DNA of 64,000 bases from Thermoflavifilum sp. (GCF_014961315.1 NZ_CP063141.1:930001-994000), one strand, 5' to 3'; counted from the stretch's first letter, positions 16,286 through 26,366 are shown. Notes: generated from the letters alone by a model not told the origin. Program-made: numbers and translations.

Positions 16286-18022
16286 GTCCCTGACTACCAC
16301 ACAATTCCCCATGACCAGGGCATCCATTTCCGTACGCAGAAAGCAATCCAGTGCCTGTTCAGGTGTATTCACAATGGGTTCGTTTTCATTAAATGAGGTA
16401 TTCAGTAAAATAGGCAAGCCGGTGATTTTGCGGAATGTGTCGATCAGGGCATAATAGAGGGGCGACACGTCGCGGTGCACCGTTTGCAAACGTCCCGTAC
16501 CATCCACATGCGTCACGGCCGGGATCAGGGCTCTTTTCTCCGGCCGGATGCGAAACACCTTTTCCATGAAATACACATCGTCGTCCTGTTCGAAATATTC
16601 CGGCACATATTCCTTGAGGATGGATGGAGCAAAAGGACGAAAAGATTCCCGGCGCTTGATTTTGCTGTTCAGCAAATCTTTGGCATCGGGGCGACCGGGA
16701 TGCACCAGCACCGAACGATTGCCCAGGGCGCGCGGGCCAAACTCCGTCCTGCCCTGAAACCAGCCCACCACCTTGCCTTCAGCCAGCAGTCGAGCCGTTA
16801 CAGCCACCATCTGATCTTTATCTTCCATGCGCCGGTAGGGGATTTGCCTTTCGTTCAGGAGGGCTTCGATCTGGTCATCGTTGAACAGGGACCCCAGGCT
16901 GGCCGAACGCACATAAGCCCGATGGTTTTGCTGCAACTGCTGATGATAGCACCACAGCGCCGAGCCAAACGAGGTGCCGGCATCGTAGGCTGCCGGGGGC
17001 AGGTACACGTTTTCAAAATCGGTCATCAGCCTGATCTTGCCCATAGCCACCGAGTTCTGTGCCACGCCGCCAGCTACACACAGGTTTTTGATATGGGTGC
17101 GCTGGTAAAGATCGTGCAGCAGGTGAAAGATGAGGTCTTCCGTCGTCTGCTGTACCGAAGCGGCCAGATCGCGATGAAACGCCTCGATGGGCTCGTCGGG
17201 CCGACGGGGCTTGCCGTAAGGCGCAAGCAACTGCACCAGCGCATCGGTGTAGAGCTTGTCCAGCACGGGAGCTGAATTGTTCCAGGTCATACGCACACCC
17301 GTGCGGGTATGCCCGAAATAGGTGGTGTTCAACGCAAAACGACCATGGGGCAGGGGCTTGATGACCTGGCGTAGAACCGGTACCAGACGCGGCTCGCCAT
17401 AAGGAGCCAGTCCCATTACCTTATATTCATCGCCATAATGCGGAAAGCCCAAAAACTGCGTGAATGCCGTGTAAAAAATTCCTAACGAATGCGGATAGGT
17501 TATGCTCTGCAGGATGCGAATCTCGCGCCCCCGTCCTACCCCCATCATCACCGAGGTATAATCACCAAAGCCGTCGATAGAGATCAATGCGGCTTCTTCA
17601 AAAGGCGAAGTAAAGAAGGCCGAGGCCAGATGGCTGCGGTGATGCTCGATATGCCTGATCCGGGGACGCAGGCGATCTTCCGGCAGCTGAAACATGCGGG
17701 CGATCTGTGATTTCACGGAAACCACCTGTCGCATGTTATGCAGGCGGTCGCTTATATATTTCGGGTCGGGCCATCGCAAAGCGGCTCCCACGGCCTTTTT
17801 CAGCAGATGGGCGGATGGATTGCGGCCAATGGTGATGTATTCCACATCCTGAATGGAAATGCCGGCATCCTGCAGGCAGAAACGAATGGCTTCTTCCGGA
17901 AAGCCCGCCCAGTGCTTGATGCGTCGAATACGTTCTTCTTCTATGGCATTCAACAAGATACCGTCTTTTAGCAAACACGCCGCTGCATCGCCGTGATAGG
18001 CGTTGATTCCCAGGATATACAT
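16268..18022 (-). CDS. Carbamoyltransferase (NodU/TobZ family)
   Basis: This 584-residue enzyme is predicted to transfer a carbamoyl group from carbamoyl phosphate, via carbamoyl-AMP, to a hydroxyl, here probably of a polysaccharide sugar. The N-terminal ASKHA-fold half begins MYILGINAYHGDAAACLLKDG and carries the histidine motif HIEHHRSHLASAFF (about residues 125-138). GGVAQNSVAMGKI lies near residue 318. The C-terminal Carbam_trans_C domain shows FQGRTEFGPRALGNRSVL (about 425-442) and LNSKIKRRESFRPFAP. The length is typical for the family. The last few residues (PSPG) and the stop codon come from a palindromic repeat, so the natural C-terminus may have been altered slightly. The gene lies downstream of the glycosyltransferase cassette on the same strand, so capsule or O-antigen decoration is the likely role. 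Confidence 0.9.
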   Translation of the reverse strand: MYILGINAYHGDAAACLLKDGILLNAIEEERIRRIKHWAGFPEEAIRFCLQDAGISIQDVEYITIGRNPSAHLLKKAVGAALRWPDPKYISDRLHNMRQVVSVKSQIARMFQLPEDRLRPRIRHIEHHRSHLASAFFTSPFEEAALISIDGFGDYTSVMMGVGRGREIRILQSITYPHSLGIFYTAFTQFLGFPHYGDEYKVMGLAPYGEPRLVPVLRQVIKPLPHGRFALNTTYFGHTRTGVRMTWNNSAPVLDKLYTDALVQLLAPYGKPRRPDEPIEAFHRDLAASVQQTTEDLIFHLLHDLYQRTHIKNLCVAGGVAQNSVAMGKIRLMTDFENVYLPPAAYDAGTSFGSALWCYHQQLQQNHRAYVRSASLGSLFNDDQIEALLNERQIPYRRMEDKDQMVAVTARLLAEGKVVGWFQGRTEFGPRALGNRSVLVHPGRPDAKDLLNSKIKRRESFRPFAPSILKEYVPEYFEQDDDVYFMEKVFRIRPEKRALIPAVTHVDGTGRLQTVHRDVSPLYYALIDTFRKITGLPILLNTSFNENEPIVNTPEQALDCFLRTEMDALVMGNCVVVRDQPSPG

Positions 18023-18109
18023 AAGACTATCGATTGAGGTGATTGAATGATAATGATTTTGCTAAGGGTGCTCATGGATTTGCCGAATAGAACCGTCATT
18101 CTATTTATT

Positions 18110-18450
18110 CACACGTCCCTATCCAGAGCGTAGCGATGGATCTCCCCCAAATATTGCCGTCATTCCTCCCCCGGCTCAGCCGGGGGAGGCCTGCCTGCCG
18201 GCAGGCAGGAATCTCCTGGGTTATGCGCACACTGTTCAGCAGATCCCTGCCTGCCTATTTAATTAACCGTCCCTATCCTGACCCCGGCTCAGCCGGGGGA
18301 AGGATCTCCTCAGCAGTGTGCACGCTGTTCAGCAGATTCCTCACTACGCTCGGAATGACGACACGGTATTCCCTCTCCTTCCCAAGGAGAGGGACACAGG
18401 GTGAGGATGTATTCGGAATGACGCATGACTATTCAGCAGATTCCTGCTCC
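18110..18450. repeat. Palindromic repeat cluster, reverse-oriented
   Basis: Clear clamp hairpins include ATTCCTCCCCCGGCTCAG... with GGAAT at about 18172-18212, including a 20-bp CCTGCCTGCCGGCAGGCAGG. Another is ATCCT-GA-CCCCGGC-TCA-GCCGGGG-GA-AGGAT at about 18276-18307, which is fully base-paired. A paired inverted hairpin ATTCCTCACTACGCTCGGAAT follows. The CCCTCTCC...GGAGAGGG module (about 18370-18409) is in the opposite orientation to the copies at 7-16 kb and ends CACAGGGTGAGGATG. Confidence 0.88.
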
Positions 18451-18529
18451 CCTTGCGAACCGCGCCTGAGTTCCCAGATTTTCACATCAACCAGAAAACG
18501 AAACCAGAATCCCTGCAATACATAAAATA

Positions 18530-19738
18530 TCAATCCTTCCCTACCATCCACGCATAAGCCTGTATCATAGTGTCGGCGACGGCTTCAATGCGATAGGAAG
18601 TGTCCACCAGCCGTGCGGCCTGCGCCACCAGCTGGCCACGCAGGGCGTTATCCTGCAACAACCGGTTCATGGCTTCAACAAGAGCCGCCGCCTCCCGGCT
18701 CACGACCAGTCCGGCCGAGTGGGCATGGATTTCGCGACTCAGGGCCACCCCTTCGGTTACCACCACCGGACAGCCGCAGGCCATGGCTTCCACCACGGCC
18801 ATGCCGAAATTCTCGCTGAGCGAAGGCAATACAAACAGGCTGGCCCGACTGTACAGCTGCCATTTGCATGTGCCCGACACCTGCCCCACAAACCACACCC
18901 GGTGCTGTAAACCCCTATCCTGCACCTGTTGCTTGATAGCCGCGGCATAAGCATGTTGATCATCACCTGCAATCACCAGCATCAGATCGGGATATCGGCT
19001 TCCCTGCACCAGCCGACCAAAAGCCTCTATCAGCAAGGGTAGCCCCTTCATTGGATGGATGCGCCCCAGATAAAGCACATAAGGCGCATCGGGTAAACCA
19101 TGGGGCTGTGTATGAGCCGATGCCAGGGCTTGCCGGATCACATCGGTTTCCATGCCGTTGGGAATAACACGATAAGGGGTTTGCAAATGCAAATAGGCCA
19201 TCGACTGCTCGGCTTCATGCGCTGTGGTGAAATGCAACAGGGTGGCCCGATGCAGGTCATGACGGGCGATAAGCGCATAATAAAGTTTTTTTTTCCAGGC
19301 CGATTTCAAATGAATGGCTTCCGGATATAACATGCCCCGAGGTGAAAGGATGTAATGCCGGTGTTTCCTTCTTGAAATCCATGCAGCGGCTGTGGATGGG
19401 AAATTCCACAGCCCGGTAATATGCACCACATCGTAATCCTGCATATCCGCCCACATCGCCCGGGCCAATGCAGGAGAAAAATAGTAAGGCTCAGCGCCCC
19501 AGCATGCTACATATCGAACGTACACCCCATCCAGCCGGTACCCCTCGGCTTCCGGCCACAGCTCCTGTTGCTGCACCGCACGGGCTAGCTGTCGGGCATC
19601 GATGCCCGCGGTGGTCGTCAGCACATCCACCCGATGCCCCTTCCGCACGAGGTATTTGTTTAACAGATGTACCGACTGTATGGGCCCGCCATACTGCACT
19701 GCTGGATAATAATATGGAGTGACGTGGAGGATATGCAT
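18530..19738 (-). CDS. Family 4 glycosyltransferase (GT-B)
   Basis: This about 402-residue glycosyltransferase is predicted to add a sugar to the polysaccharide repeat unit in the cytoplasm. I use the ATG at 19738 (MHILHVTPYYYPAVQYGGPIQS), the standard GT4 opening; a longer frame to 19837 adds an unrelated leader. The acceptor-domain pattern GGPIQSVHLLNKYLVRKGHRVDVLTT is followed by SPRGMLYPEA. The donor domain has YVLYLGRIHPMKGLPLLIEAF (about residues 225-245) and the E-x7-E region SLSENFGMAVVEAMACGCPVV (about 310-330). The gene follows the Wzy-like polymerase gene by 46 bp and ends about 80 bp before a repeat cluster. Confidence 0.92.
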   Translation of the reverse strand: MHILHVTPYYYPAVQYGGPIQSVHLLNKYLVRKGHRVDVLTTTAGIDARQLARAVQQQELWPEAEGYRLDGVYVRYVACWGAEPYYFSPALARAMWADMQDYDVVHITGLWNFPSTAAAWISRRKHRHYILSPRGMLYPEAIHLKSAWKKKLYYALIARHDLHRATLLHFTTAHEAEQSMAYLHLQTPYRVIPNGMETDVIRQALASAHTQPHGLPDAPYVLYLGRIHPMKGLPLLIEAFGRLVQGSRYPDLMLVIAGDDQHAYAAAIKQQVQDRGLQHRVWFVGQVSGTCKWQLYSRASLFVLPSLSENFGMAVVEAMACGCPVVVTEGVALSREIHAHSAGLVVSREAAALVEAMNRLLQDNALRGQLVAQAARLVDTSYRIEAVADTMIQAYAWMVGKD

Positions 19739-19784
19739 CAGCTTAAAATGAATTGCATCATACACTAAGTTGATCCTGGATAAG

Positions 19785-21200
19785 TTATCGGGAATAAGCT
19801 TGTTTCTTGTAAAATACCATATACCTGAACCTTCCAAACCATGCAGGGAACAGGTGATACAGTACCCAGATAAAAACTGATGTTTTGATTACCGAGTTGA
19901 GAATTTGCAAGGTATCGGCTTCCATCGCATAAGTCACCGGGAAAAACAATATCGGAAGCCAATACAATAACAAAGGTGTTCGAAAAGATAGTTTTAAACT
20001 GGTTTGATATACCCATCTAATAAATAATCCGAGAAAAAACATATACAATATGCCACCCCATTTCCCGAAACTACCGTATGCCTCACCTAAGGGGCTCACA
20101 TTGGTTGACCATCCTTCTAATTTAATACCTGCATAATAAGCCATATTGAACTTCCCTCCAGCTTCCGGTTTATCTGGCCATGCAAATCGCGGAACAAATG
20201 AAGAAACTATATTCAGGAATAAAGCATTTCCACCATCAAAATCTTGATACACAGGTATGCGGCTCATCACCAGCGAAATATTCATGCCCTCATTGCTTCT
20301 CACATAGACAGAATATAGCGCTTCCTTCGAGAACAACTGGTGATAATCTAATATCTGTTCCCATGAATAGCGTAACAATAAGCTGATATTAGACTGATCA
20401 GCTTCCTGATGGCTGATATGCAGTCGCAAAACAGGTTTGATGGATTGAATGACCATCAACACCATTATGCCAGTAGTAAGCAAAAATACCTTTAATATAC
20501 TCGATAGCCTTTTGTACAGAAAGAAATAAGAAAATATAGTCAGACCCATATACACAATTACTGTAAACATTCCCCCTCTTGCGGTATCCCAGATAAGAAA
20601 AGCCAGAAATACCATTATCCATAAATACTTGTAGCGCATCTGAGGCACAACATATATGTATAGCAAACCCACAAAAGAAAGGTAGAAAAATAATTCTCCT
20701 ATATATGAAATCTCAAAAGGCAATAGCCTGCCCAATAAATGAGCAATCATACCTATAAGCAGCAAATAAACAGCATTGCGTTTATTCCTCTGAAGCAACG
20801 GTATAGAGCTATTATATATTGATTGAATAAGTGAATGCTCTTGCATGCCGCCAATTCGTTTAATAGGATATGTTAGTGCGAAAAAAAATACTGAAAGTGC
20901 CGGGATCACATATCCAAAATACTCATCAAACGGGACATGCATGTAATACCCCCATAGTTTAGAAAGTCTATCATCCGCTGGATAATATTGATAGCCTAAC
21001 ATGGGTGCAAACAGACAGGTAATCGTTGAGAATAAGATTATGCCCTCTTTCAAGAGAATGGTCTTCCCTAATTGGGATAAAATCATCCCTATTGATACCA
21101 GTAACATAAGGATTACCAATGCGCCATAGGAATCAGTGATGATAGATAGAATAAAAATAATAGCATAAACAAATGAAAGTATATACCTGTTATTTTCCAT
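19785..21200 (-). CDS. Wzy-like O-antigen/exopolysaccharide polymerase
   Basis: This 471-residue integral membrane protein has about ten to twelve hydrophobic helices, including residues about 5-25, 28-45, 95-112, 150-165, 175-215, 240-258 and the C-terminal 385-455. A large polar loop between about 280 and 370 contains VPRFAWPDKPEAGGKFNMAYY. A WPDKP-type motif in the main periplasmic loop is typical of O-antigen polymerases, which join repeat units on the outer face of the inner membrane. Sequence identity within this family is low, so the assignment rests on topology, the motif and the position next to Wzx and glycosyltransferase genes. The gene is visibly AT-rich compared with its neighbour at 18530, as is common for serotype-specific polymerases. 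Confidence 0.75.
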   Translation of the reverse strand: MENNRYILSFVYAIIFILSIITDSYGALVILMLLVSIGMILSQLGKTILLKEGIILFSTITCLFAPMLGYQYYPADDRLSKLWGYYMHVPFDEYFGYVIPALSVFFFALTYPIKRIGGMQEHSLIQSIYNSSIPLLQRNKRNAVYLLLIGMIAHLLGRLLPFEISYIGELFFYLSFVGLLYIYVVPQMRYKYLWIMVFLAFLIWDTARGGMFTVIVYMGLTIFSYFFLYKRLSSILKVFLLTTGIMVLMVIQSIKPVLRLHISHQEADQSNISLLLRYSWEQILDYHQLFSKEALYSVYVRSNEGMNISLVMSRIPVYQDFDGGNALFLNIVSSFVPRFAWPDKPEAGGKFNMAYYAGIKLEGWSTNVSPLGEAYGSFGKWGGILYMFFLGLFIRWVYQTSLKLSFRTPLLLYWLPILFFPVTYAMEADTLQILNSVIKTSVFIWVLYHLFPAWFGRFRYMVFYKKQAYSR

Positions 21201-21230
21201 TCTTATTAAAAAATGTAAAAGTAAAATAAG

Positions 21231-22355
21231 TCAGGCTATGAGATCTTGAATAAAATCATGATATTCATTCTCAAAAAAATACTTAGATGGTTTGTAGATA
21301 AGTCCTTTTCTGGAAATCAGCTCTTCCAGGTTGTAGTCAACAAGTCGATTAAAATCCAGGCAAAGTATTTTCGGATACGAGTTATTCGTTATGTATTTAT
21401 ATGAACTAGTCAGCTCCTCTGGGAACCACACATCGAGCCCACATGCATAATATTCAAATAGCTTGTTAGGTGCATTATATCTATAATTATCAATATGCCC
21501 TCGATATAAAATGACACCAACATCATAATTGGAAACTATATATGGCATATTTCGATATGGTATATATCCCTTAAAAGAAATATTCCTGGGATCTATCTTT
21601 TGAATCAAGGAAACCGTGTCTGAATCAAATTCATGAGAATATATATCCCACACAATCCGACCCGAATGCATGGATACCCATTCTGCAAATTCTTTTATAT
21701 ACATGGTTTTATTTGAGAAAGCTCCGACATAAATAACACGAACTTTCATCGGATGCACTGATGGCTTATGAAGTGCACAACCCCAGCTTAAGGGAGGAAA
21801 ATTTCTTAACACATGTAATTTATCTTTTAATATATATGGATGGTCAAGCAAAAACTTTTCAACCCTATCAGGATTCGTATGGGAAATCCATATCATCTTA
21901 TTATAACATCTCTCTTCCATGGCATGAAATAAACGATTTATTAACATCCCTTCCATATAATCCTTATTCGAAGTATACTCGTGATAATGAACATATAATT
22001 TAATCTTCCAGTTCATTAACCAGCCATAAAAAATTGGAGCAAATGAAGATAGAGATTCATAATATAAAATTTTATAGGGTCTGTGTTTTAATAATAAGAA
22101 TAATAGTTTAACATGAAAAAAAGCATAACCTATAAATCTTATTGCTCTTTTAAAATGGAAGAAATTCTTTATTCGTATAATTGGTATATATTTATAAAAA
22201 TTAATATTTCCAGAGTTTGGGTATGTAGTGTAAACGATGAACCTACATTGTAAATCGCATTTATCAATCTCTGATAGCAAATTCAATACAGGAGGGTACT
22301 TTTCAATGGGATTAAAGTGAACAATATAACACAATTTTTTATCCATATTATCCAT
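21231..22355 (-). CDS. Putative glycosyltransferase (GT-B, GT4-like)
   Basis: This 374-residue protein begins MDNMDKKLCYIVHFNPIEKYPPVLNLL, a Rossmann-type GT-B opening. The middle contains LYVHYHEYTSNKDYMEGM and IWISHTNPDRVEKFLL, common to GT4-like enzymes. The donor half has VRVIYVGAFSNKTMYIKEFAEW, then ISFKGYIPYRNMPYIVSNYDVGVILYR, and YNAPNKLFEYYACGLDVWFP near residue 305. The last replaces the usual E-x7-E. The nucleotide-sugar donor is unknown. The gene is AT-rich and lies 30 bp upstream of the Wzy-like gene. Confidence 0.78.
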   Translation of the reverse strand: MDNMDKKLCYIVHFNPIEKYPPVLNLLSEIDKCDLQCRFIVYTTYPNSGNINFYKYIPIIRIKNFFHFKRAIRFIGYAFFHVKLLFLLLKHRPYKILYYESLSSFAPIFYGWLMNWKIKLYVHYHEYTSNKDYMEGMLINRLFHAMEERCYNKMIWISHTNPDRVEKFLLDHPYILKDKLHVLRNFPPLSWGCALHKPSVHPMKVRVIYVGAFSNKTMYIKEFAEWVSMHSGRIVWDIYSHEFDSDTVSLIQKIDPRNISFKGYIPYRNMPYIVSNYDVGVILYRGHIDNYRYNAPNKLFEYYACGLDVWFPEELTSSYKYITNNSYPKILCLDFNRLVDYNLEELISRKGLIYKPSKYFFENEYHDFIQDLIA

Positions 22356-22396
22356 GAAAAAGAGCAGCGCAAAAACGAATAATAATTACACTATAT

Positions 22397-23425
22397 TCAT
22401 TTATTGTTGAGTGATTTCAAATAATTAAATACTGAGATAACTCTTTCTTTATAAGTATAACCCGACAAAATTGATTTATTTCGTGCCCTGATTCTTATTT
22501 TCATAGCGTCATCATTTGATAAGCTAAGCAAATAATGTATTTTATGAATACAAGTAGAAAAATTTGTATACAAATAAATATCAGAATCCGGATCAAAAAA
22601 TTGAGCATGATCCTCGGTATACGGGGCGAGTAAAATACCGCCAACACCAGGAACTTCAAAACTACGCATGTTATGTGATGTAAGATTATGTTTTCTAAGC
22701 ATATTTAACTGGACACGATATCTTCTTAACGTATACCAGAATTGATCTTCATACACAGGCGGAAAAATAGCAATATGGCGATGATGCAAATATCTATCCC
22801 AATTAGGGCCGTACACATCAACATGAACACCATTATCGGCTAAACGCTTAATAAATTGAACTCTATCCCGGTCGGGTGAACCCACAAAACAAGCCTTATG
22901 TATCTCATTGTTTAAATTACATATTTTATTATAAACTGAATCTTCTATATCAAACCCAAAAGGAACAACCTCGGTTTGAATCTGATATTCAGCTTCGATC
23001 TTTTGTTTCACGTATTTATCATAAGTAAAATGAATATCATATAATTTAATAGATAGACTGACATGGTGATTCCCACTCCCCTTACTAGAAAATATAAACG
23101 GGTGGTCAGGATTATAATTAGCCAACTTAATTCCATTTGCTCGACACCATTTTAAGGTAGAAGGAAGTACCTCCATCCCCTTAAATACGAATAAAATATC
23201 GGGCTGATATTGCTTAATTTCATTTATTAACAGGCTATTAATCGTTCTGTATATAAAGGAAAATCCTGACCTGAATATAATCTTATGAATTACACTTTTA
23301 TAGTAATAATCCATAAACATATTTTGAGCAGGAAATATTTTCACATCTGCATACTCCTTCAAGTGCTTTAAATAATACCTCTCCAGAGCATTGGGCGAAT
23401 CGGCGCCTACAATTAAAATTTTCAT
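22397..23425 (-). CDS. CgeB-like glycosyltransferase
   Basis: This 342-residue protein belongs by pattern to the CgeB/DUF3880-type GT-B proteins. It has MKILIVGADSPNALERYYLKHL at the start, ILFVFKGMEVLPSTLKWCRANG (about residues 76-97) and LANYNPDHPF. The C-terminal donor domain contains VDVYGPNWDRYL (about 205), LRKHNLTSHNMRSFEVPGVGGILLAPYTEDH (about 245-275) and a DIYLYTN motif. Such proteins are glycosyltransferases in spore-coat and surface glycan pathways; the exact acceptor here is unknown. The start codon overlaps the end of the preceding family 2 glycosyltransferase gene by 4 bp, indicating translational coupling. The gene is AT-rich. Confidence 0.8.
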   Translation of the reverse strand: MKILIVGADSPNALERYYLKHLKEYADVKIFPAQNMFMDYYYKSVIHKIIFRSGFSFIYRTINSLLINEIKQYQPDILFVFKGMEVLPSTLKWCRANGIKLANYNPDHPFIFSSKGSGNHHVSLSIKLYDIHFTYDKYVKQKIEAEYQIQTEVVPFGFDIEDSVYNKICNLNNEIHKACFVGSPDRDRVQFIKRLADNGVHVDVYGPNWDRYLHHRHIAIFPPVYEDQFWYTLRRYRVQLNMLRKHNLTSHNMRSFEVPGVGGILLAPYTEDHAQFFDPDSDIYLYTNFSTCIHKIHYLLSLSNDDAMKIRIRARNKSILSGYTYKERVISVFNYLKSLNNK

Positions 23426-24456
23426 TTTTTAAATAACCTGTATAAAGTATGTTTATATTTTTTGAATATAAATGCGGGGATAGCCAACGAAAATACAGTT
23501 TGAATCAAATAAATACACATCAAATAAATCTTATTTATTACATTCAGCCTATGAAAATTTTTGTTCCTAAATGGAAACATACCCATCATCAAGCCAACAG
23601 CTTCCGGAAAAGCTTTGTTTAACTTATAATCCAATATCCAGTGAGGATAGGTTAATGCATAAATTCTAAAAAAAATATATTTTATCCTATCCTGATTTAG
23701 ATATCCAGTATCCTTAAGAGCATGAATTAAAACATGGATTACAGAAGGCAACCCTGCATCAACAATCCTAAAATGTTTCCATTTTTTAGCAATTTTATTT
23801 CTATAGGTATCAATATATTCATCCTGTATACTGATATCTTTTATGATTAACGGTTCATGTATTGAGAATAATGTATATCCTGAAGATACAATCACTACAC
23901 CAAAATACATCTGCACATAAATACTGCCGTCAAATCTGGGGGTATTAAATTTATCAAATATTGATCTTCTAAAAATTAAACCGCCGACAAAGCTAAAGCA
24001 GGAATAATACTTAATTGCCACATCAGGTCCTGATCCAATAATTCCGGATTTTCTTGCCCTTTCTACAAGTGTATTGCCCGATCGCTCTTCTATCATATTG
24101 CAAAAACCGACATCTGGATATTGATGGGATTTTAAAAATTCAACCAAAAATTGAATAACATGATCCCCATTTAAAGAATCATCATTCCCGATGATCAAGC
24201 AATAATCACCAGATGATAAAGACAGGCATTGACGTAAATTCCCATCATATCCTGAATTATGCTCATTACGATGATAAACAATGGGAAATTTATATGTCCT
24301 GGATATAGATTGAATTTCATCATAGGTTTCATCAGTTGAGCAATCATCGCTTATTACAATCTCAATATCAGGATATTGTTGTTGTTCTATGATCGATAAG
24401 CTTTTCAGGAGATATCTTATCCTGTTGTATTGTGGTATGCAAATGGAAATCAACAT
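23422..24456 (-). CDS. Family 2 glycosyltransferase
   Basis: This 344-residue GT-A enzyme begins MLISICIPQYNRIRYLLKSL, followed by QYPDIEIVISDDCSTDETYDEI (nucleotide-binding region). The metal-binding acidic motif is LIIGNDDSLNGDHV, near residue 93. A conserved GLIFRRSIFDKF segment lies at about 155-168. The C-terminal 100 residues include two hydrophobic segments (about 255-270 and 300-325), suggesting membrane association. The donor is unknown. It is AT-rich and overlaps the CgeB-like gene by 4 bp; the next upstream gene ends 109 bp away. Confidence 0.87.
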   Translation of the reverse strand: MLISICIPQYNRIRYLLKSLSIIEQQQYPDIEIVISDDCSTDETYDEIQSISRTYKFPIVYHRNEHNSGYDGNLRQCLSLSSGDYCLIIGNDDSLNGDHVIQFLVEFLKSHQYPDVGFCNMIEERSGNTLVERARKSGIIGSGPDVAIKYYSCFSFVGGLIFRRSIFDKFNTPRFDGSIYVQMYFGVVIVSSGYTLFSIHEPLIIKDISIQDEYIDTYRNKIAKKWKHFRIVDAGLPSVIHVLIHALKDTGYLNQDRIKYIFFRIYALTYPHWILDYKLNKAFPEAVGLMMGMFPFRNKNFHRLNVINKIYLMCIYLIQTVFSLAIPAFIFKKYKHTLYRLFKK

Positions 24457-24565
24457 GTTCGTTCTATGTATGATAAACTTTCTGGATCAGGTTTGAAACG
24501 ATTAACGCAATACCAGAGTGGTGAGTAAAACAAACCGCATAAGGCAAACATCATGCAATCCACCA

Positions 24566-25540
24566 TCAACGCAATGCATACGCTCGATACCTCAATAAAA
24601 ACCGCAATGTCAGGGCTATTCTCCAGCCCAGAAGCCGGTCGATTAACTGCAGCGCCTTGCCGCCCTGTACGGTCACATCGGGCTTACCGAATTGATGCAC
24701 CTTATTGAGCGCGATTTGCACCTCTTCTCTCGCCTGTGGATAATACATGTACACAAATTGCATATATCGACTTGACAGATATTTACGCGTCCGGGGTGAA
24801 TCTTCCCTGGCCAGCAAATGTTTTTCTAAAGAGAAAATCGTCTGCAAATAAGAGTGCATAGCTTCGACTTTCCGGTAGCGTTTTGAAATACTGTGATCCT
24901 GCAAGTACGACCGATAGTATATTCTGGCCTGATCGCAAAATAGCACCCTGCTGCTGTTTAAAACCACCCTTGTAAAGAATTCCCCATCCTGGTTTACCTG
25001 AAGTTGCTCATCCCAGTTACCCGTTTTTTCAATCAGGTATCGTGGGGTTAACCAGCAGCTCGTTTGAGACATGTGTCCTGCGATGATCCATTCTACAGGC
25101 GCTAAATCTTTACAGATAGATGGATGTGGGCCCCAGTCGATTTGCTCATGAATATGCGTTTTAAATCTTCCCCATCTTCCATTCACCACATAATCTTCTT
25201 CTCCGCTCCCCTCAAAATATTTTATCTGGTGTTTAATTTTATCGGGTGCAAGTATGTCATCGGCATCCAGGTACTGGATATATTGCCCGCTTGATAATTC
25301 AAATGCTTTGTTGCGCGCGGCACAGGCCCCTTTGTTGTCCTGCCGGAAAACCTTCATCCGATCCGGATATCGATCCGCATAATTTTTCACGATATCCCAG
25401 CTGCCATCGGTTGAGCCATCATCCACGATAATGATTTCAATATGCGGATAGGTTTGATGCAAACAGGAATATATAGCCTCTGCAACATAGCTGGCCTTGT
25501 TATACACAGGAATTAAAATAGAAACCAGCGGATTATGCAT
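24566..25540 (-). CDS. Family 2 glycosyltransferase
   Basis: This is a GT-A glycosyltransferase of about 324 residues. The ATG at 25540 (MHNPLVSILIPVYNKASYVAEAI) is chosen over an upstream TTG. It is followed by HQTYPHIEIIIVDDGSTDGSWDIV and the acidic motif QYLDADDILAPDKIKHQI (about residues 86-103). A conserved QTSCWLTPRYLIEKTGNWDEQLQVNQDGEFFTRVVL-type region (QDGEF near residue 177) is characteristic of the large GT2 group. It probably transfers a hexose to the repeat unit. Its start codon overlaps the end of the FkbM methyltransferase gene by 8 bp. Its GC content is higher than that of the AT-rich genes on both sides. Confidence 0.9.
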   Translation of the reverse strand: MHNPLVSILIPVYNKASYVAEAIYSCLHQTYPHIEIIIVDDGSTDGSWDIVKNYADRYPDRMKVFRQDNKGACAARNKAFELSSGQYIQYLDADDILAPDKIKHQIKYFEGSGEEDYVVNGRWGRFKTHIHEQIDWGPHPSICKDLAPVEWIIAGHMSQTSCWLTPRYLIEKTGNWDEQLQVNQDGEFFTRVVLNSSRVLFCDQARIYYRSYLQDHSISKRYRKVEAMHSYLQTIFSLEKHLLAREDSPRTRKYLSSRYMQFVYMYYPQAREEVQIALNKVHQFGKPDVTVQGGKALQLIDRLLGWRIALTLRFLLRYRAYALR

Positions 25541-26366
25541 AATAGTCAAAAATTAAATCTTCTTCAGATGGTGTAAGCAAATAATCACATTTATTAAGAT
25601 CAGAATGAATTCCAAAATCTTCAACGTTTTCAATTCCAATAAAGTCTCCTTTTACTCCTTTAATTATCCTGCATATTTTATAGTTTAATCTTTTAATTAA
25701 TTTCATTAGCGAAGCCTGCCTGTTTAGTCTATCGTAATTTTCAGGTGTATAAACTGGAAGTACCTCAATAAGAATAAAAGGTCTATCAGCGATTATTTTT
25801 TCTAAAAACTCACTTAACACCAAATATTCTGCTCCTTCAACATCTATTTTTAAAATAGAAATTTTTTGATCAATTTTGATAAAATCTGAAGAAAGAGAAA
25901 CCACGTTTACAGTATTTACCACACTTCCTGTACGGAAATCTTTGATGATGCTTGCAGAAGAATCAGTTAATCTAAGAGAATACAATTGTAAATCCATTAA
26001 GCCTGTATTTGAAGATATGGCAGCTGGTATAATGTATGTGTTAATGAACTTATTATTTAAAATAAGTTTTTGTAAATAATAAACACAAAATGGATTAGGC
26101 TCAAATCCAATATATGTAACGTCTCTTTTGATCCTCTTTACTGCTATTAGCGTTTGCCCAATGTTAGCACCTACGTCAACAAAACATCCATCTTTTTTAG
26201 GAATCAATATGCTCAATAAATCAAACATCCATAAATCTGGTTTTGGGGTATCTTCTACCAAATTTCCAATTATAGGGTACGTAATGCCATGCATGGCTAA
26301 TTCAAAATTTAGAAATCTTATCAAGCCCACTTTCTTTAATATCTTTATCAAAAATTGTTTTTTCAT
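25533..26366 (-). CDS. FkbM family methyltransferase
   Basis: This is a class I SAM-dependent methyltransferase of about 277 residues. The start is set at ATG 26366 (MKKQFLIKILKKVG) because it overlaps the flippase stop codon by 4 bp. The longer frame to 26621 only reads antisense to the flippase gene. Motif I is CFVDVGANIGQT (about residues 58-69), followed by YIGFEPNPFCVYYLQKL. The catalytic-region signature ISILKIDVEGAEYLVL sits near residue 170. FkbM proteins O-methylate hydroxyls, and in polysaccharide loci they cap or decorate sugars. A second, divergent FkbM gene lies at 28888. This gene is AT-rich, in contrast to the flippase. Confidence 0.9.
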   Translation of the reverse strand: MKKQFLIKILKKVGLIRFLNFELAMHGITYPIIGNLVEDTPKPDLWMFDLLSILIPKKDGCFVDVGANIGQTLIAVKRIKRDVTYIGFEPNPFCVYYLQKLILNNKFINTYIIPAAISSNTGLMDLQLYSLRLTDSSASIIKDFRTGSVVNTVNVVSLSSDFIKIDQKISILKIDVEGAEYLVLSEFLEKIIADRPFILIEVLPVYTPENYDRLNRQASLMKLIKRLNYKICRIIKGVKGDFIGIENVEDFGIHSDLNKCDYLLTPSEEDLIFDYYA